From NCBI RefSeq assembly GCF_037975245.1, contig NC_092569.1:3237001-3301000 (forward strand): a stretch of DNA of 64,000 nucleotides. The letters are read 5' to 3'. This document shows, piece after piece, positions 10,409 to 24,746 of the stretch (the first letter of the stretch is position 1; each line of letters starts with the position of its first letter). This DNA comes from Apostichopus japonicus (lineage: Eukaryota > Echinodermata > Holothuroidea > Aspidochirotida > Stichopodidae). The position numbers were made by a program, and so were the translations under genes. The notes under the pieces were generated by a model. That model was not told where the DNA came from. It did not search any database and worked only from the letters and a program-made list of their open reading frames with translations.

Positions 10409-13400
10409 GATGATACCTGTTACCCCTCAATCTAACTAAGAGATTTATGTGATTACAATAACTTGGCTATCTCCTTATAACTGTACTCTTCTCTTCATCT
10501 TATTAGCTGTTTCATCCGATGCAGAAACCTTACAAGCTTAATAATATAGGCAGACAATTAAAACTGGAAAAGACCTAAACTTTAACTGACCTGAGAGGGG
10601 GGGGGGGGGGATTTTCATATTTTCAATACTCATAAGTTCATATTTCCAACACCACCAATTGTCTACTTCTATTATATTTTTTATAGGTTTCTTTAATAAA
10701 AGTTAGACACAAGAAAGAGTAGCTAAAATTCTATGGAGTTGTATGCCCACCAACAGAGAGGGCAAACATGTCCATAATGCCCGTATAAACTGCCTGTCTA
10801 TAGTGTCATTCCATAGAGTCGCCTGGATGTACAAAGAGAATTTATATTCTTTACCGTTTGTTACCATAACTTCCTCTCCACTGAATTAAGTCCATTGTAT
10901 TAGTAAAATGGCATTATTTGACACGACAAATCGTTTTCACACCTGGGTACCTCGGGCAGGTGGGTTGATGGAGTCAGGTTACAAGAGTAAAAATATGGTC
11001 CTATACATAGCGACCCAAAGGTGAACATCGGTAGACTTTATTTTCGGGTTCAATGTGGGTTTATCGTACCCTTGCACTAGAAATAATTTGGATCCAGCCC
11101 TGTGTCGAATTGTAGTTCACATACTGTACTTAAACAACTTTATGAGTTTATGCTGAGAAATGCTTCGATGCTTTGTGGTTCATGAGTCAGTTTTCATAAT
11201 TATGTAAAAGTTTTCCAGTTTCCAGCACAGATAACATGCATGCACTCATAATTGGATATCCCTGAGCAGTCTAGCTAAGAGATCTGTGTGGTTTAGACTA
11301 ATTGACTGCATCTAAACTGTTCCATTATTAAATAGTGAGTTGTTAAATGGTCCAACACAGATATTAATATTAAGTAGATTATCTTATTTCTTTCCTTAAG
11401 TGAGAATTTTGCAGTTTTGTCCTAAAAATCCATCTTTCCTTGTGTAATTTTGGCTGTTGCAAGAAACAGGTACGATTAGACTTCTTATTTATATATATTC
11501 ATCTTTAATGGCCTAATATAGAAGTAACTGAGGTACCACCAGATAAATAGACAAATTTCAACACAGAACTTAGCTCTTTGACATTGTAGAGTAGGTACAA
11601 AATTCACCATATAAATATACACCTTTGATCTCCTGAATAATATGCACTGCACCTAAAATTAATCCATTGGTATGAGAGGGTCTTCTATAGAAACCCTGAC
11701 ATGAGATTTACAAGTCAAAGCTGAAAGATGCTATTCATACAAACATAAACTTAGCATGTAAGTGGTGGAGTCGATCAATGGGAACTCTTCATCCCTCACC
11801 GGTCCATCAATAAATCCATGCCTAGGTCGCTATTAAAGCTGTAGTGTTGCCCAACAAGGACTTATCTCCCCGTGAGACCCCCTTGTCTATCTATTATTGA
11901 TAACCTATAAAACCGTAATGCTCAACCTACAGTCTGTGGACTTCTTAAATGCTTGTGTCGAAACAGGGGGGTTGACAAAAGAATAACGATTATTTGGTCC
12001 GGTTCCTTGTTTGTCCCATTACCTCGTTCCGATGGGTCTTTTCTACTAAAATCACACCCTAGACTGGTCCTTTCTCTCATCTCAGCACCCTGAGGCATAA
12101 ATTGACAAAGTTTAGCTGGTGGAAGGAAGCCTGGTGTTCTCTCGACCAACTTCCCTCTCTCATTTTCACTGTAGATATTCAAGAGAGATGGGGGGGGGGG
12201 TTGTTGGATTGATAAAGTTATACCTTTGTAATCGCTTAGCTGCGTTTTGCCATGATAATACACGTCCAATTAAATTTCCTTCGGTCACTTCCGCAATTAT
12301 CTTACGTCCATAGTCTAAATTAAGTTAAATAATTATTACCAAAATAGTTGCAACCAGCCGGTAACTTCACGATTCACAGTCAAGGACAATAAGGAGTTTA
12401 GGACATACTCTTGTGCCCAAGGTAGACTAGGAATAGATCTCAAGTTTACTCTATTTGAACTATTGAAATAATACCTTTAAAAAATTGTATGAAAATGTTG
12501 AAAAAATTGTATGAAAAAACACAGAAATGTCATTATAACATATATCTATCAGACAAACTAATGATATTCAATGTGTGTTGCAATCTAGCGTCATCATCGT
12601 GAAGACGAATTGAAGTCTACTTGGAATCATCTTGGTCAAAAAATATTAAACTCAACTCACATAGCGCTGTTTAAAGGTTAGAAAACACTTGAAACACTTT
12701 CATACAAATTTAACTTGTTTTTAAGAAGTCTCTTGAAGTGAATTTGGATTATTTTTTGTTTGTCGAGCTATTCGACAGTAAAATGGTCATTTCCCCATAT
12801 CAACGTAGTTTATAAGCTTGACGTAAGGTTCTGGTTCAATTCAAAATAATGAAGTAAAAAAGTCACTAATTTTTCATTTTGGCCCAATGTGCATTTTGCA
12901 CATGTGATCATCTCAATTTAAGTGTGGTAGGTCTATTTCCTAACCATGTTGGTTTTCCAAAAGCCACTTTATTTTAAAATTATTTGATTTTGACTTGATT
13001 TATTCACACAACATTCAAAACAATGTAGAAAATTACATGAAGAACTGGAACAAAAACAAAGTGCAGGTATGACACAGAAAAGTCTGACAAGCAGACTTTA
13101 AAAACCTGTTATGACATTAGTGCAACAGGCTTACAAATTTATAGATTCTGTTCAAACATATTTAATGGCAAAGAGAAATGACACAAACTCACCCAATTGC
13201 TAAAACTGGTGACTTGAATGGTCTATTAATCTTTACTCATACATAATTCATAAGATCATTTAGTAGGACAGCTAAAGAGGGGTGACAATGGGGTGTCTAT
13301 GAGATATTCCTCCAACAGCAATCCCACAGTCTACCAACAAGTTCCAAAAAACAGCTGAACGTAATTACTTAAAACACAGGTCTATTTTTAAACTGAAAAA

Positions 13401-14035
13401 ATATTTAGAAACTTTGTTCCAAATGTTTTGAAAAAATGTCCATATGATGCCCTTTCATCCCAGAAATGTCGGTTGGGTTGCCAGAAAACATCGGTTCTTT
13501 AACACTGAAGTTTAAAGCTTTATACTTACTCAACCTTTCATTAACCTGTATTGAAACTTGATGAAAGAACTGAACACAGCGTTGTCATTTAATGCACCTG
13601 TTGAGGATACAGCACTTCAAAAGATTCCAATATGTACAGCATATAATAGTTTGTGATATTTGTTCTATATTCTCAAGCTAATCCAGACACTTCCTGTAAA
13701 ATATGAAATCAGTTAATAAGCCTGAAGTAATCAAAACATTCCCAGCAGTCCTATTACAGAGGTCAGTTTGTTGTCCCTACACACCCACTCCACCATACAT
13801 TAAAAGTAACCTAACTCTCTACTCATCAACCCCATGTTGTTCCTATGGTAACTTTGTGTCACCATGGTGCTAAATACCCCTCAGCACTGCTTCATTTGTA
13901 AAAGTCTTGACTAGAGTAGAGTTCTACCCATCTTGTTTCAAAACGAGAAATTATTTTTATTCAATGAATAATGTACATGTATCTGTTATATAGCCTAGCT
14001 GATAAAGTTATTCTATAGGGTACAGTGAGGATATT
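10409..14035. other. Intronic DNA; no recognisable feature
   Basis: AT-rich intron sequence with a G run at 10596-10611 and another at about 12190-12200, and a short direct duplication of AAAATTGTATGAAAA near 12480-12520. No exon or RNA gene is recognised. Confidence 0.5.
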
Positions 14036-14150
14036 TTAAAGAGAGGGAAGGGATGAGGAGAAGGGGATTGGGTGTGAGGAAGGGAAGAGGGAAAAGGAAG
14101 GGTGAGGTGAAGGAGAGAAGGAAGGGGTGAGGTGAGGTGAGGTGAAAAAC
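14036..14150 (+). repeat. Purine-rich (GA/GGT) low-complexity tract
   Basis: About 115 bases are almost entirely A and G, ending in repeats of GAGGT near 14125-14145. Open frames over it on the minus strand are Ser/Pro/Phe-rich consequences of composition. Confidence 0.75.
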
Positions 14151-14859
14151 GATGGTAAAGACATACAGATAAATCTTAAGAAATAGTTGAAATCTTGGCA
14201 GGGGAGAAAGGATGAGAGGAACAACAGCATCTAAATATTTCAACATCTGAGACCAAGGTAATGTAACAAAATCTCCACCTCTCCAAACCAAATTAGCTTA
14301 GAAGCTATTCGTCTGTACTATGAATCTCTTTATCAATATATTTTGTCACATACATAACAAGGAACATTGACATACAAAACTAGTAAGATACCAAAAGAAC
14401 TGAAAAGAATAAAACAAATTCTTTCCGTGTCTGGACAGACTGGAAACATTTTTAATGAAGCCAAACACTCAAAGAGGTGGCATGTTCTCCGGCCTCAAGG
14501 TACACATGTTGTAGTGCTTGTACATTACGAGTACTTCCAGTAGTCATTCACTAAACTCGTGAGCTCATTGATCAATTAATTAAGTACGGCAGTGAAGTGA
14601 TGAGCGTGTACATGTGCTGAGATGTGCAGCCTATTGTGTGTAGACTGTCCTGCAGGCATTGTTAACTGTCTCTTAAAGCAAACACTATTCCTTTCAGTCC
14701 CTGACGCCAAAGACTGACATGACTGGTGTTGGTTTAACTAAGTCTAAAAACTTCCTATACAATGAATGCAAATAAAGATATCAAATAGAGCCAGACTACA
14801 GTGGTTAACCAGTCCAGCCAGCTTATACAGTATGGAGATGTGCATCACGATCTGTAGTG

Positions 14860-15010
14860 TTATTACACAATTCATAATCATGGACGTTAAAATACGAATC
14901 TAAGAGACTGACTTCGGTCAGCTTGCGGCTTTGCTATAAGCCAATGATGGCTTTTTCGCGAGTTCCTGCTTGCAGGAGGATCTAAAGTACATACAAAACA
15001 TACATACAAA
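14860..15010 (+). mobile_element. tRNA-derived SINE, copy 3 (5' truncated)
   Basis: It begins within the family body (ATTCATAATCATGGACGTTA), continues through CTTCGGTCAGCTTGCGGCTT and TTCGCGAGTTCCTGCTTGC, and ends in an ACATACAAAACATACATAC tail. No B box is visible, consistent with 5' truncation. Confidence 0.75.
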
Positions 15011-16195
15011 CACGCTATGTCATGGTGCCATGCAGGTTGGTGGATGGCCTTTTGCAATGTTTGGTCGACAATATCTCTTAAAATATGAATATTAGAAAAA
15101 TTAGAAAAATAGAGAAATCCAATAGGATGTAAAGAAGGTAAAAATCCAATGTAATCCGGGCAGTTTTCGAAAGATTTGAATCCACTACGAAAACGCATTT
15201 AGTAAACACTTTGGATGGTAGAATGAGAAGGGAGGGCATTGACCGGATAGGATGGTCACTGAGGGTGCACAGTGTTAAAAGATTACCAGGGCATACTAGA
15301 CACGGTAGAATGAGGTGCTAATGTTGTGGGGAGACAGGTAAGCGGGGAACGAAGTAAATATTAGAAAAACATTGGGAAAGATTTTGTAACTACTTCGAAA
15401 CTTATCTGAGCTGTCCTATCACCTTGACAAGATTTAATATCTGGTGAACGCTGGGGACCGTCAGAACGGTCTTGACAGAGGATGGCCGGTATAAGCAGAT
15501 CTGTCGAGCTACCCATTCTAGACTAATACCCAAAGATATTTTTATTCCATTTCCCCCTGGAAGCCCTTAAATAAATCACCTGCAAGCTTTAAAGACCACC
15601 AGGCTGTGGAAAGAAACCGGTCGCATGTTACATTCTTGAGGTACGGATTAAGCCTCGTTAATGAAACATTGTTGATTCAATGGCTGGAATGATTTTCACA
15701 CTCTGAATTCCTCCTGTCATTTACAGCAACTTTACAGACTGGTAATGACTTGTTTTTCTTCATCAATCATCGACATAGGAAATCTTTTAATACTAAATAA
15801 GTCCTTTGGGGTGATCTAACATTCACATGAAGGAATGCTGTACATGTATCCAGCATTCCTTTACAATTGAGGCACTCCTTTTTACCATCGGTATTGGACT
15901 CTTGCTCCTGATATTATCAAACCATATCCAATTCAAACACGCAAATTTAATTTAGGCTAAACGATTACGGAAATCTTTCATCAAAAATTTTGTAAGCTTT
16001 TCCTCTAAGACTATACAGTAGATGTGGAGCTTATAGGCTTATGCACTCAACATGCTTTCCATCCACCATGACCAACCAGCCAATAACCTCTCACCTCTAA
16101 ACCAATTCCGCCCATATATAATATCTAAGAAACCCAAGGTGCAGAGTACCTGCGGTTTAGTTGACGCTATCATAGCCTTGGTATGTTTCACCGTA
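15011..16195. other. Intronic DNA; no recognisable feature
   Basis: Unique-looking AT-rich sequence. No exon, RNA gene or repeat structure is identified. Confidence 0.45.
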
Positions 16196-16475
16196 GAAAT
16201 TAATCCCTCGCCCATCCTAATCCCTCGCCCATCCTAATCCCTCTCCCATCCTTATCCCTTCTTCATCCTAATCCCTTCCCCTTCTCCATCCTAATCCCTT
16301 CCCCTTCTCCATCCTAATCCCTCCTCCATCCTAATCCCTCCCCCATTCTAATCCCTCCCCATCCTTATCCTTTCCCATCCTAATCCCTTCCCATTCATCA
16401 TCCTAATCCCTTCCCATCCTAATCCTTCCCCATCATAATCCTTCCCCCATCCTAATCCCTTCCCTATCCCCACCC
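16196..16475. repeat. Pyrimidine-rich minisatellite, about 17-20-bp unit
   Basis: About 15 degenerate copies of a CCCATCCTAATCCCTTCC-like unit with variable spacing. Purines are almost confined to the ATCCTAAT core. Confidence 0.85.
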
Positions 16476-17270
16476 ACACATGCCAACAACCATTTAACTA
16501 TCTCTTACCCATGAAGTAAAAGGTAAACTGTGCATGTATGTAAGAAACCCTCTAATGTTCTCACTTTACGATCATCCAAGAATTAGTGCAAACCCCAAAG
16601 CTTCCCTGGTAGACCATTTCATAAGGCCAGATTCCTTGAAGTATCATCCACACTTTAACATTTCCTGTTTGACGGGATTCAGCCAATCAGAAATAAGTGA
16701 ACAATGGGACCTTACTTCAATGGAGAATAAAGGTACAGAGATTAAACCAAGCATATATATCATTCCTTTATGCACCAGTAATAACTTCCATTGCTCTGCA
16801 TCTAACACTACTGTACCTATACAGGAAGCTATCATAAGAGCAGAACCATTGCAGATCCAACTCTTATATTTCACCATTTAACTCTTAGAGTGGACAACTA
16901 AATACCTGGCTGGATTTAAGTCACAATGTATTTCATTGTAAACACTAAACACCTGACCAACTGATACCCATCCCTTACACTAGATTCGTAGTTCTTTGGT
17001 TACAAAGGATAGATTTCCTATTAACACATGTGTGAAACATAATACATAACTACTTCCTCTCACAAAATTGTACCTGGATTTTCCCAATATATCCCATTAT
17101 CAGTATCTTGTATTAACATAGTTCCACCGTGTCCATGTCGATGCCCATCATTTCATGTTTATAAAATTTTCAGAAATTTACACTGCACAAACTGACAAAA
17201 ATCGAACATAAAACAGTTTCACATCCTGGCTCCTGCAGCTCTGTACAGAATGACGTTTACATGAATTATG

Positions 17271-17413
17271 TGTAAAAGTAAGTTGGCCTGACGTTTAGAT
17301 CCTATCAGGATCTTGCTAGGATCGAAACGTCAGGCCAACTTACTTTTACACATTCTCTTACACAGGCTCTTTAGTGGATAAGCAGTTTGCTAACAGTTTT
17401 GTTTTATTTTGAT
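17271..17413 (+). mobile_element. Hairpin-headed retroposon-like element with 15-bp target duplication
   Basis: A 143-bp insertion lies between two identical 15-bp sequences TTTACATGAATTATG (17256-17270 and 17414-17428). The first 80 bases form a perfect inverted repeat: 17271-17296 pairs with 17325-17350, a 26-bp stem that can extend by two bases. The loop contains AGATCCT/AGGATCT, which can pair internally. The remaining 60 bases are not part of the inverted repeat and end T-rich (GTTTTGTTTTATTTTGA). A long duplication and asymmetric ends suggest insertion by a LINE-type machinery rather than by a DNA transposase. I do not recognise a named family. Confidence 0.75.
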
Positions 17414-17428
17414 TTTACATGAATTATG

Positions 17429-19029
17429 AAAAAAATCATAATGTACTACGTGCTATCAATTCAAAGTAACAAATTATGCTTTTGTTTCTAAAGGAAACCA
17501 TATCATCTAAATAATCATCCAAATAGGACTAGCTTAGGTCCTAACCTACAGGGATCATCCAACTTTCATTGTATAGATAGAGATTAATGAACAGCAGTTC
17601 AAAATTTAAATCAATTCTAGGTGCTTTTTGGGTGGATGCCTGACTAATTTGCTCCTTCCCTGGCTGAAAAATCCAAACTTCAGTACCTTTGTACTAGTTC
17701 ATGTAATCAACAAGTATGGATGAAAGGAGACTTTGAGACATTACGAATCCTGCAGAAATAGACCCGTCTTTGCTAAGATCATAATCATAAAGTAGAAAGA
17801 TTGAGTGCTCTCTGATACAAGGTAACAACTCCTTCTCAAGTTGGTGACCATACTGTAGTTTCTATATCATTAAGGGTGAGCAGCTGGTCAACATATGACT
17901 GCAATGATTGGTTGCTAGGGTAAGTTGAGGACCCCTAGTGATACAAAAGCATCCTCCACTTGAGAAAAGAACAACCCAGCAAGGCAAAGCTACAACCAGG
18001 GAAATTTTAAGTAAATTAACCTTGCATATAGCAATTTAAGGATTTGTGAATTTTGTTTATATTTATAAAAAAATAAAATTATAGATAGATTCTACGTACT
18101 AAACAACTTGTATGTAAACCTACATCACTGCATAAATTAGTGTTGCCACTTTATGTCTAGTGTCTACTTTACGAGGAATTGTTTTTATAAAATACAAGAT
18201 ACAAATTTAATGAATTTTTCCCTAAACTGCATACATGTTTACCCCTCCATATTTCAGTATCTCTACAGTTGATCTATTTTATAGATGTGTACAACAAAAC
18301 TATCTGATTCGGACGAATATCAATAACTTTCACGTGAGTAAATAGCCATCTTTTCACCGGTGACAAAACCTAATTTTCATGCTTGATTCCTGTACAGTAT
18401 GAACATAAAGGATGAAGGCAACATGTGGTCCCAAATGACTACGTTGTTACAAAACAGAATAACAATAGAGACAACAGAGTCGAAATGAGATTAGCCCAGA
18501 GGCACACCAACATTGGCTGTTTAACGAAGAGAGAGAATCACACCACTCTCCGGTAGAATCAATTTCTCCCTCCTGTGTAGTTCTTTGTCGATCGAACAAT
18601 GAAATACAATGGCCCTTCAGAGGCAAATGATTACTCGACGCTTGTAAGTGGCCTGGCTTCATTCAGACACCACTTATGTAGTGAGACAGGACACATTCTG
18701 TGATACAACAATCTGATAGCCTTTCAGGATCATCAAGACTTAATAATTAATTTGAGGATGTTAAAACAGCGTTCTCAGAAAGTAAACTTTAGGGTATACT
18801 TGCTATTGACAAAAATTTCTTTTTCACATATATGTTATCTACAAATACACAATTTGTTAAATTCATATGTTTTCTAGCGTAGCGTATGAGTACAATTACA
18901 AGTAAAATTATGAGTACAATTCTATATGGGTACAAGGAAGGAGCTCTAGGCTTTGCACTGGTACCTTAGATGCTATTTCTCAAAGTTTCGCAACTACTGG
19001 TACAAATCGAGGAGGGCAAGGAGGAACGT
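17429..19029. other. Intronic DNA; no recognisable feature
   Basis: AT-rich intron sequence. Only short open frames without recognisable similarity are present. Confidence 0.45.
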
Positions 19030-19420
19030 GAAAATAATGCTACAACTGTCACTGGGTGGATGATGCTACAATATGAGTACAGACTTACTACAAGTCTGTA
19101 GTGCATTCTACTCCTGTCACAGAGTGACAACTGTAACTGGGTGGATGATTCTACAATACGAGTACAGACTACAGTAACTACAAGTCTGTAGTGCATTCTA
19201 CTCCTGTCACGGGTGTGACACCTGTCACTGCGTGGATGATCCTACAATATGAGAACAGACTCATTAGTCACTACAAGTCTGTAGCGCATTCTACTCCTGT
19301 CACGGGTATGACAACTGTCACTGCGTGGATGATGCTACAATATGAGTACAGACTCACTACAAGTCTATAGTGCATTCTACTCTGTCACAGTGTGACAAAT
19401 ATCACTATGTGGACAAGCAA
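19030..19420. repeat. Minisatellite, about 85-95-bp unit, four copies
   Basis: Each unit contains GTCACTG-GTGGATGAT, CTACAATATGAGTACAGACT, ACTACAAGTCTGTAGTGCAT and TCTACTCCTGTCAC. Copies begin near 19046, 19131, 19223 and 19316, with a decayed start near 19410. The unit carries an internal inverted repeat, ACTACAAGTCTGTAGT. Confidence 0.85.
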
Positions 19421-22400
19421 AATCCATAACAGTGCTATGTTAGCTTATATATTTCTTGAAGCCTCTAAGCAGCTCCCTCGCTGCATAAAATAAATTCTTC
19501 TCAAAGAGATGCATGCAACCTGCTCATTGTGATGCTTCAATTGGTGAGTCAGTTATGATATTTTCTCATGATAAAATTACCTTGTTTATTAGTTTTAAAT
19601 CCCTTCAAAATGACATTAACTAAAAGACATAGGGATGCCTGTAAAATAGTGTGATCAAGATTTGAATCCTGTCTTTTATATGTTACCATTAACAGTAAAT
19701 TACATTAATTTGTGTTGTAGTAGTTTGAACATTAATAATCTGCAACTGTTGTTATTGCTCTAACTAACTATGAAATTGGGTGAAAGTTCACATGTTCTTT
19801 CCACACATGGTGCTTCCTCACTGCGTTTGCATTACACATGCTCAGCATCCTCTCCCCTCTTCTTGCCCAACCCCCCCCAACCCCCATCCCCACCCCTATC
19901 ATTGTTTTTATCCATTTTATATCATGGTATCATCCATATTCCATTTAATTTGTGGATTGGAAATACAATTAGTTTAATCCCCCATAAATGAATTAAGCCA
20001 ACCTTTTTTTTCCTTGCATGGTAACCTATACCCCATTTAAATGGGTTCAGGAATGGACCAATGGCACCGACCTTGTCAATATGCTTTCGAGGTAAAGTCA
20101 ACATCAAGTGTACTCAGAGTCATACAAGTTTTTCTGTCAATAAAATCACAGTTTACAGAGCAATCACATACCTACTTGAAAGATTATAAGTGTTGTTGGA
20201 CAAACCCCAACCATTCTGTTTGTTTCCAGATAAGAGGGCATGTACCAAAACAAGTGCCGAGATAATAGCACTGTATTATTTAAAATGTACAGTACTTAGA
20301 GATTTAGTGTTTTCTTAGTTAGCCCATCCCTGTCTTATACTGAACATGTTTTCAACTTGACCTTCGCAGTTCTACTTGTCTTGTATTTTTCCAGGTTCAT
20401 CATAAGTCACATATCAGGTCCTTCAAATGATGGATCGTTCTATTTTCTTTGAAACCTGCACTATTGTTGTTTACTGTTAATTTTAACACTGTCACCATGC
20501 AAAGAGCTGTACCGTTTTACCAACCTCTGGTCATGCAACTCAGAACTTTTCTGATTTTGGTATCGAGGAATGGTTTATATCTGGTATCACATGGCAAAAT
20601 TTTAATGCAAAAACTGACACAGTCAGATTTGCTATGCAAGTGCAAGGATACATAACAGGTTTTGTGCACAGGGGCCAGAATATTTTACAATGTCAGTCAA
20701 TCGAGGTAAAGTTCTTCAAATATCCCAAGAAATTCAGAAATGCATCTTAGCAGCTACAAAATAACTTCCAAACAATAACAGACACATAAATGTGTAAAGC
20801 TGTCACATAATCAACATGCACTGAGGTGAAAGGAGTACAAACTTTAGACATTCTGAAACAAACTCGTACTGTTTTAGAGATTAAATGTAATCTAATATGT
20901 TAGATAAATTTCTGAGGTAAACAAACGACTTGTCCATTTCACATATATATATCGGATGCAAGAGTTGTGGAAAGCAAAGGTTAGTAATGATAGTAAGACA
21001 ATTAATGCAGAAAGATATATGTTATATAGTCCCTGCACTTCTTAAACATGACTCCTACAAGGTAAACCCATTCGCACCGAAAGTTTTAAACCAAGTTCCG
21101 GAGTCAAAACAAACATAACCTTCTTATCTTTCTTGACCGCAGAACCTTCATTGTGTTATCAATGATTGCTAACGCAGAGATAGAAAATAGAGCGGCTATT
21201 ATCCTAAACCACTTCGGTTTGAACTGCAAACAACGCACAACAGCCCGGAGCATGTAATCCACTGTAAGCTGCAATTACCATCTCTAAGGGGTTTAGGATG
21301 TTTTCAATTGACAGCAAGTACTCTAACTTCACACCTGCCTCCTCCATCCTGCAATGATGGAGAGAATGAGAGCCGGGCCAGGTTAAAATGAGAACCTAAA
21401 TCAAAGAATTTCAAACTATGGAGCACGACCTAAAAAGTTGTGTTGGCCTCATAAAAGTTTCTGTGAGTCATAGGGGAATTTTTGTTTAGAATTTAAAAGT
21501 TTGCCAATGGAGATGGATAATGTTTTGTTATACAACATCACGTCCATACTCCTCCAAGCTAGCTCTCATGCATCTTGGGCATCGATTATGATGAGTGGAT
21601 GGAAGGGGGGGGTCTGGTGGAGTGGTGGGTCATGGCCCAATCCTCACAGGGAACCCTGGGTCCTGGGTTTTAAAAGCTTCTAGAATATGACCTAAAGCAA
21701 GATTTACTGAGTTGACAAATGTATCTCACTAATTCTCTGGCTGGTTTTGTTTTTCTCATCTTCTGGTTCTCTTAAGCTACAGTAGAAGGTCTTTGCTAAT
21801 GACGAGAGATGGTTGAATGGGGAACATCAATTAAACAATAAACACCAATATGTACATAGCTGCTGGCACCTCATTGCCAGATACATTTGAACAAAATTTA
21901 TCCCAACCGTATACCTCTCTACTGATGATCTGTTCACTGAATGCAACTTGTTAGTCATCCTCTTTTTGAACTAAATCTTTACTTTTTTTGGGACAATATG
22001 CGAAAAAACCAAAACATATTAGAATTCTCTTGTGTCTCTGTCCAAGTTCACTAGGGAAAATGAAGGAAATTATCAAATTAATTTTAAACCTGATCAAATT
22101 CCCCCTCTCTTTGAGCTGTTAAACATTATAAAAAAAAAAAAAAAATTGAAAAGGCTTATTTCCCTTTAATATGAATCTGGGGAATGTTGGCTTCCACATC
22201 CTCACCAAGTTCCTCTTTACAAATCAGAAATTAAACTCAAGTTTGCAGATATTCTTTACAATTTCCTTGCAATGCCCAAAGGATCGCCATGTCTGTAACA
22301 TCAAAGAAGACTGTCACGGTACATTTAGTCTAAAAATCCCCAGTCAGTGGGTAATTCACTGTTCATGTTGAACACAGGTGAAAAGTTTATGCGAGCATCA

Positions 22401-24746
22401 GAACTAGCTCCCCCCCCCCCCCCCCATCTGATTATTATAAATCTGAAACTTTTGCTTCAATTATCTCCACAATTTGAGAGATGGTCAAAGGTGATGACAC
22501 GTTTTCCATTCAAAGATATCTCACTGGGAGATCGAAACCCAAAGAGGATGTTTTTCTTCTAGGGTAAACAATTTAAGTTCCACTTACACTCCTTCTGAGC
22601 ATGGAATAAACTGAGGCTCAAGCCATGTAAAAGAAGTGCGTGTGTACTGTTTCCAAACATATTTGATCACAATGCAATAAGTACAGTAATACACAGAGAG
22701 AGTATCATATTCATGATGGTGGAGACTTGTGAAAGTAACTTTATGAGAAGGCCAGCCAACCTATAAGCAACCCAGAGAGTGTCACTGAATCATTGCGTAT
22801 TCGTCCAAGGAAAGTGACACTTTATTAGGTTTATCTACCAACCGCAAATGTAGGCAAAACTGGATACAGTCACAAAGGCACAACCACTGCTTCCCATCAT
22901 GTGCATGTAACAGCACAGTAGTTACCACTAACAGATCTTGTGAACAGAGATATTTGGTAGCCTCTCTCCAAGTTTTACAAACAGATTATTAAAGCAGTTG
23001 GTTTCGGTGAATCTTTTCTACTCTTCAACACAGAAATCCCCAAACCAATGCATTCGATTTTCTCAACTAACTTAATTATGAAAACATAAAATCTGTGATT
23101 TTGAAAAGTGACCAAATTATTTGTTAATCATTTTTCTGTTTTATTATATGAGCATGCAAAATTTCTAGGAACTGAAAAATTTTGCCCAGAAAGTTACAAA
23201 AACTGCTTTAAATTGGATCTCACACTATTGTTGCATTCTTGTCAAGCATCCATGGGAGGAAATCTGAGAACGGTGGTGTTAAAAGGGCAAACTTGATTGA
23301 ACTTTTAAAACTTTCGCTCAAGAATCTATTCCATATTAGGATTTTTTGTGTGGATTATTTGTACACATTTTATTCCTTTCTCCCATAAAAGTAGGAATAG
23401 TTTATATAGTGAGAGAATTGATGATAAAACTATCTCTCAAATAGGACACTGATGTCACTGAAATTCAAATAGCGACTGAAACATATTATTTCAGGCCAGT
23501 GCATGCCTTGTGTAATTATGCACAGTATCAAACTGTACAATGTCACCTTCACCCATACGAGAGGGTTTCGTCACTTAGGGGAGGGGTACACGCGGAATAT
23601 TTTATGCGGTATCGCATCGGAAAATGATATACAAAATGGTCAAGTTGAAATATAAACAAGTGTAAAAGTATAAAAGCAGATTTCTACACAAGAACTATGG
23701 GCATTCGATGAGAAAAAAAACTTCAGAGCTCCAGATAACTTGAACGCTGAATTATCCCCATGTACATACGTGTACATATGTACAGTATACTTTTCTCTAT
23801 GTTTAATCCATGAAGTGCTATAAACACACTTGTACACTGTGTCAGTACTTGTACAACTATTCTAGCATTACCGACTGTACATACTCATCCTCCGCTCTGC
23901 GGACTCGTAATCACACTCGAGACATTTGGCATCTAGCATTTATGTAGATTTAACTTAGATTATACTGAGCTACACATGAATACTCAAACTGATAGAGAAC
24001 AAACAGAATCCTCCTTCTTGAATGAAAGACACAAAGGGAAATGAAGAGAAAGACACTTGACACAAATAATCAAGACATTTAACAACCTCCTTCTGTCCTT
24101 TCTCCACCAAAAACCTCCCACCACACTCCCTCCCTCCCACACACACATATATGGTGTGACGTTAAGTCATCCATTTCTCTGGTGTCGATTGAAGTAATGT
24201 CAGTTTAATATGGTGCAATCATTTGAAAATTCTCAATGCTATTATTTTGATTTCATTACTAACTGAAAGTCTCCAAAACAGAGACAAGAAAATACCAGTT
24301 TTGGTATTTACTGAGTTAAAAAGTCAAACCACCCGACTCCAAAGTTAGACATGTGTAAGAAGCGCAAAGACCAGTCCTTGAGAGATGTCAAACGATTTAT
24401 AGATGTCACCACTTCAGTCACAGGGTTTGTAGAAAAGCTGGAGAAATCCCTGACTGACAGGAATAGCAAACACTACTGTCACAAGACAGTACACAGATCG
24501 GAAGTGGAATGTCATCGAAATATATCTCAATTTGATCCAGAAAGGTGAAAAATGGGCGACTGCTGTTCAAGAATGGATAAACAAAATAATCAAGCAGGTG
24601 CACACATGTTTACACACACTCACTGATTATCATTATTTCTTTCAAATCCCTAACACGGTATATGTTTTCAGAGCTAGAGAGAGAGTACTGTTGGCAAACT
24701 GTTTATAAACTGCAAATAGCATGTGTAGGTACAGTAAATTATATAA
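19421..24746. other. Intronic DNA; no recognisable feature
   Basis: Long AT-rich stretch with homopolymer runs (C run at about 22411-22426, A run at about 22130-22145) and a C-rich patch at 19865-19900. No exon, RNA gene or complete mobile element is recognised on either strand. Confidence 0.45.

Noticed and set aside
14013-14291. Minus-strand open frames rich in Ser, Pro, Phe and Leu
   Set aside because: They are translations of a purine-rich low-complexity tract.
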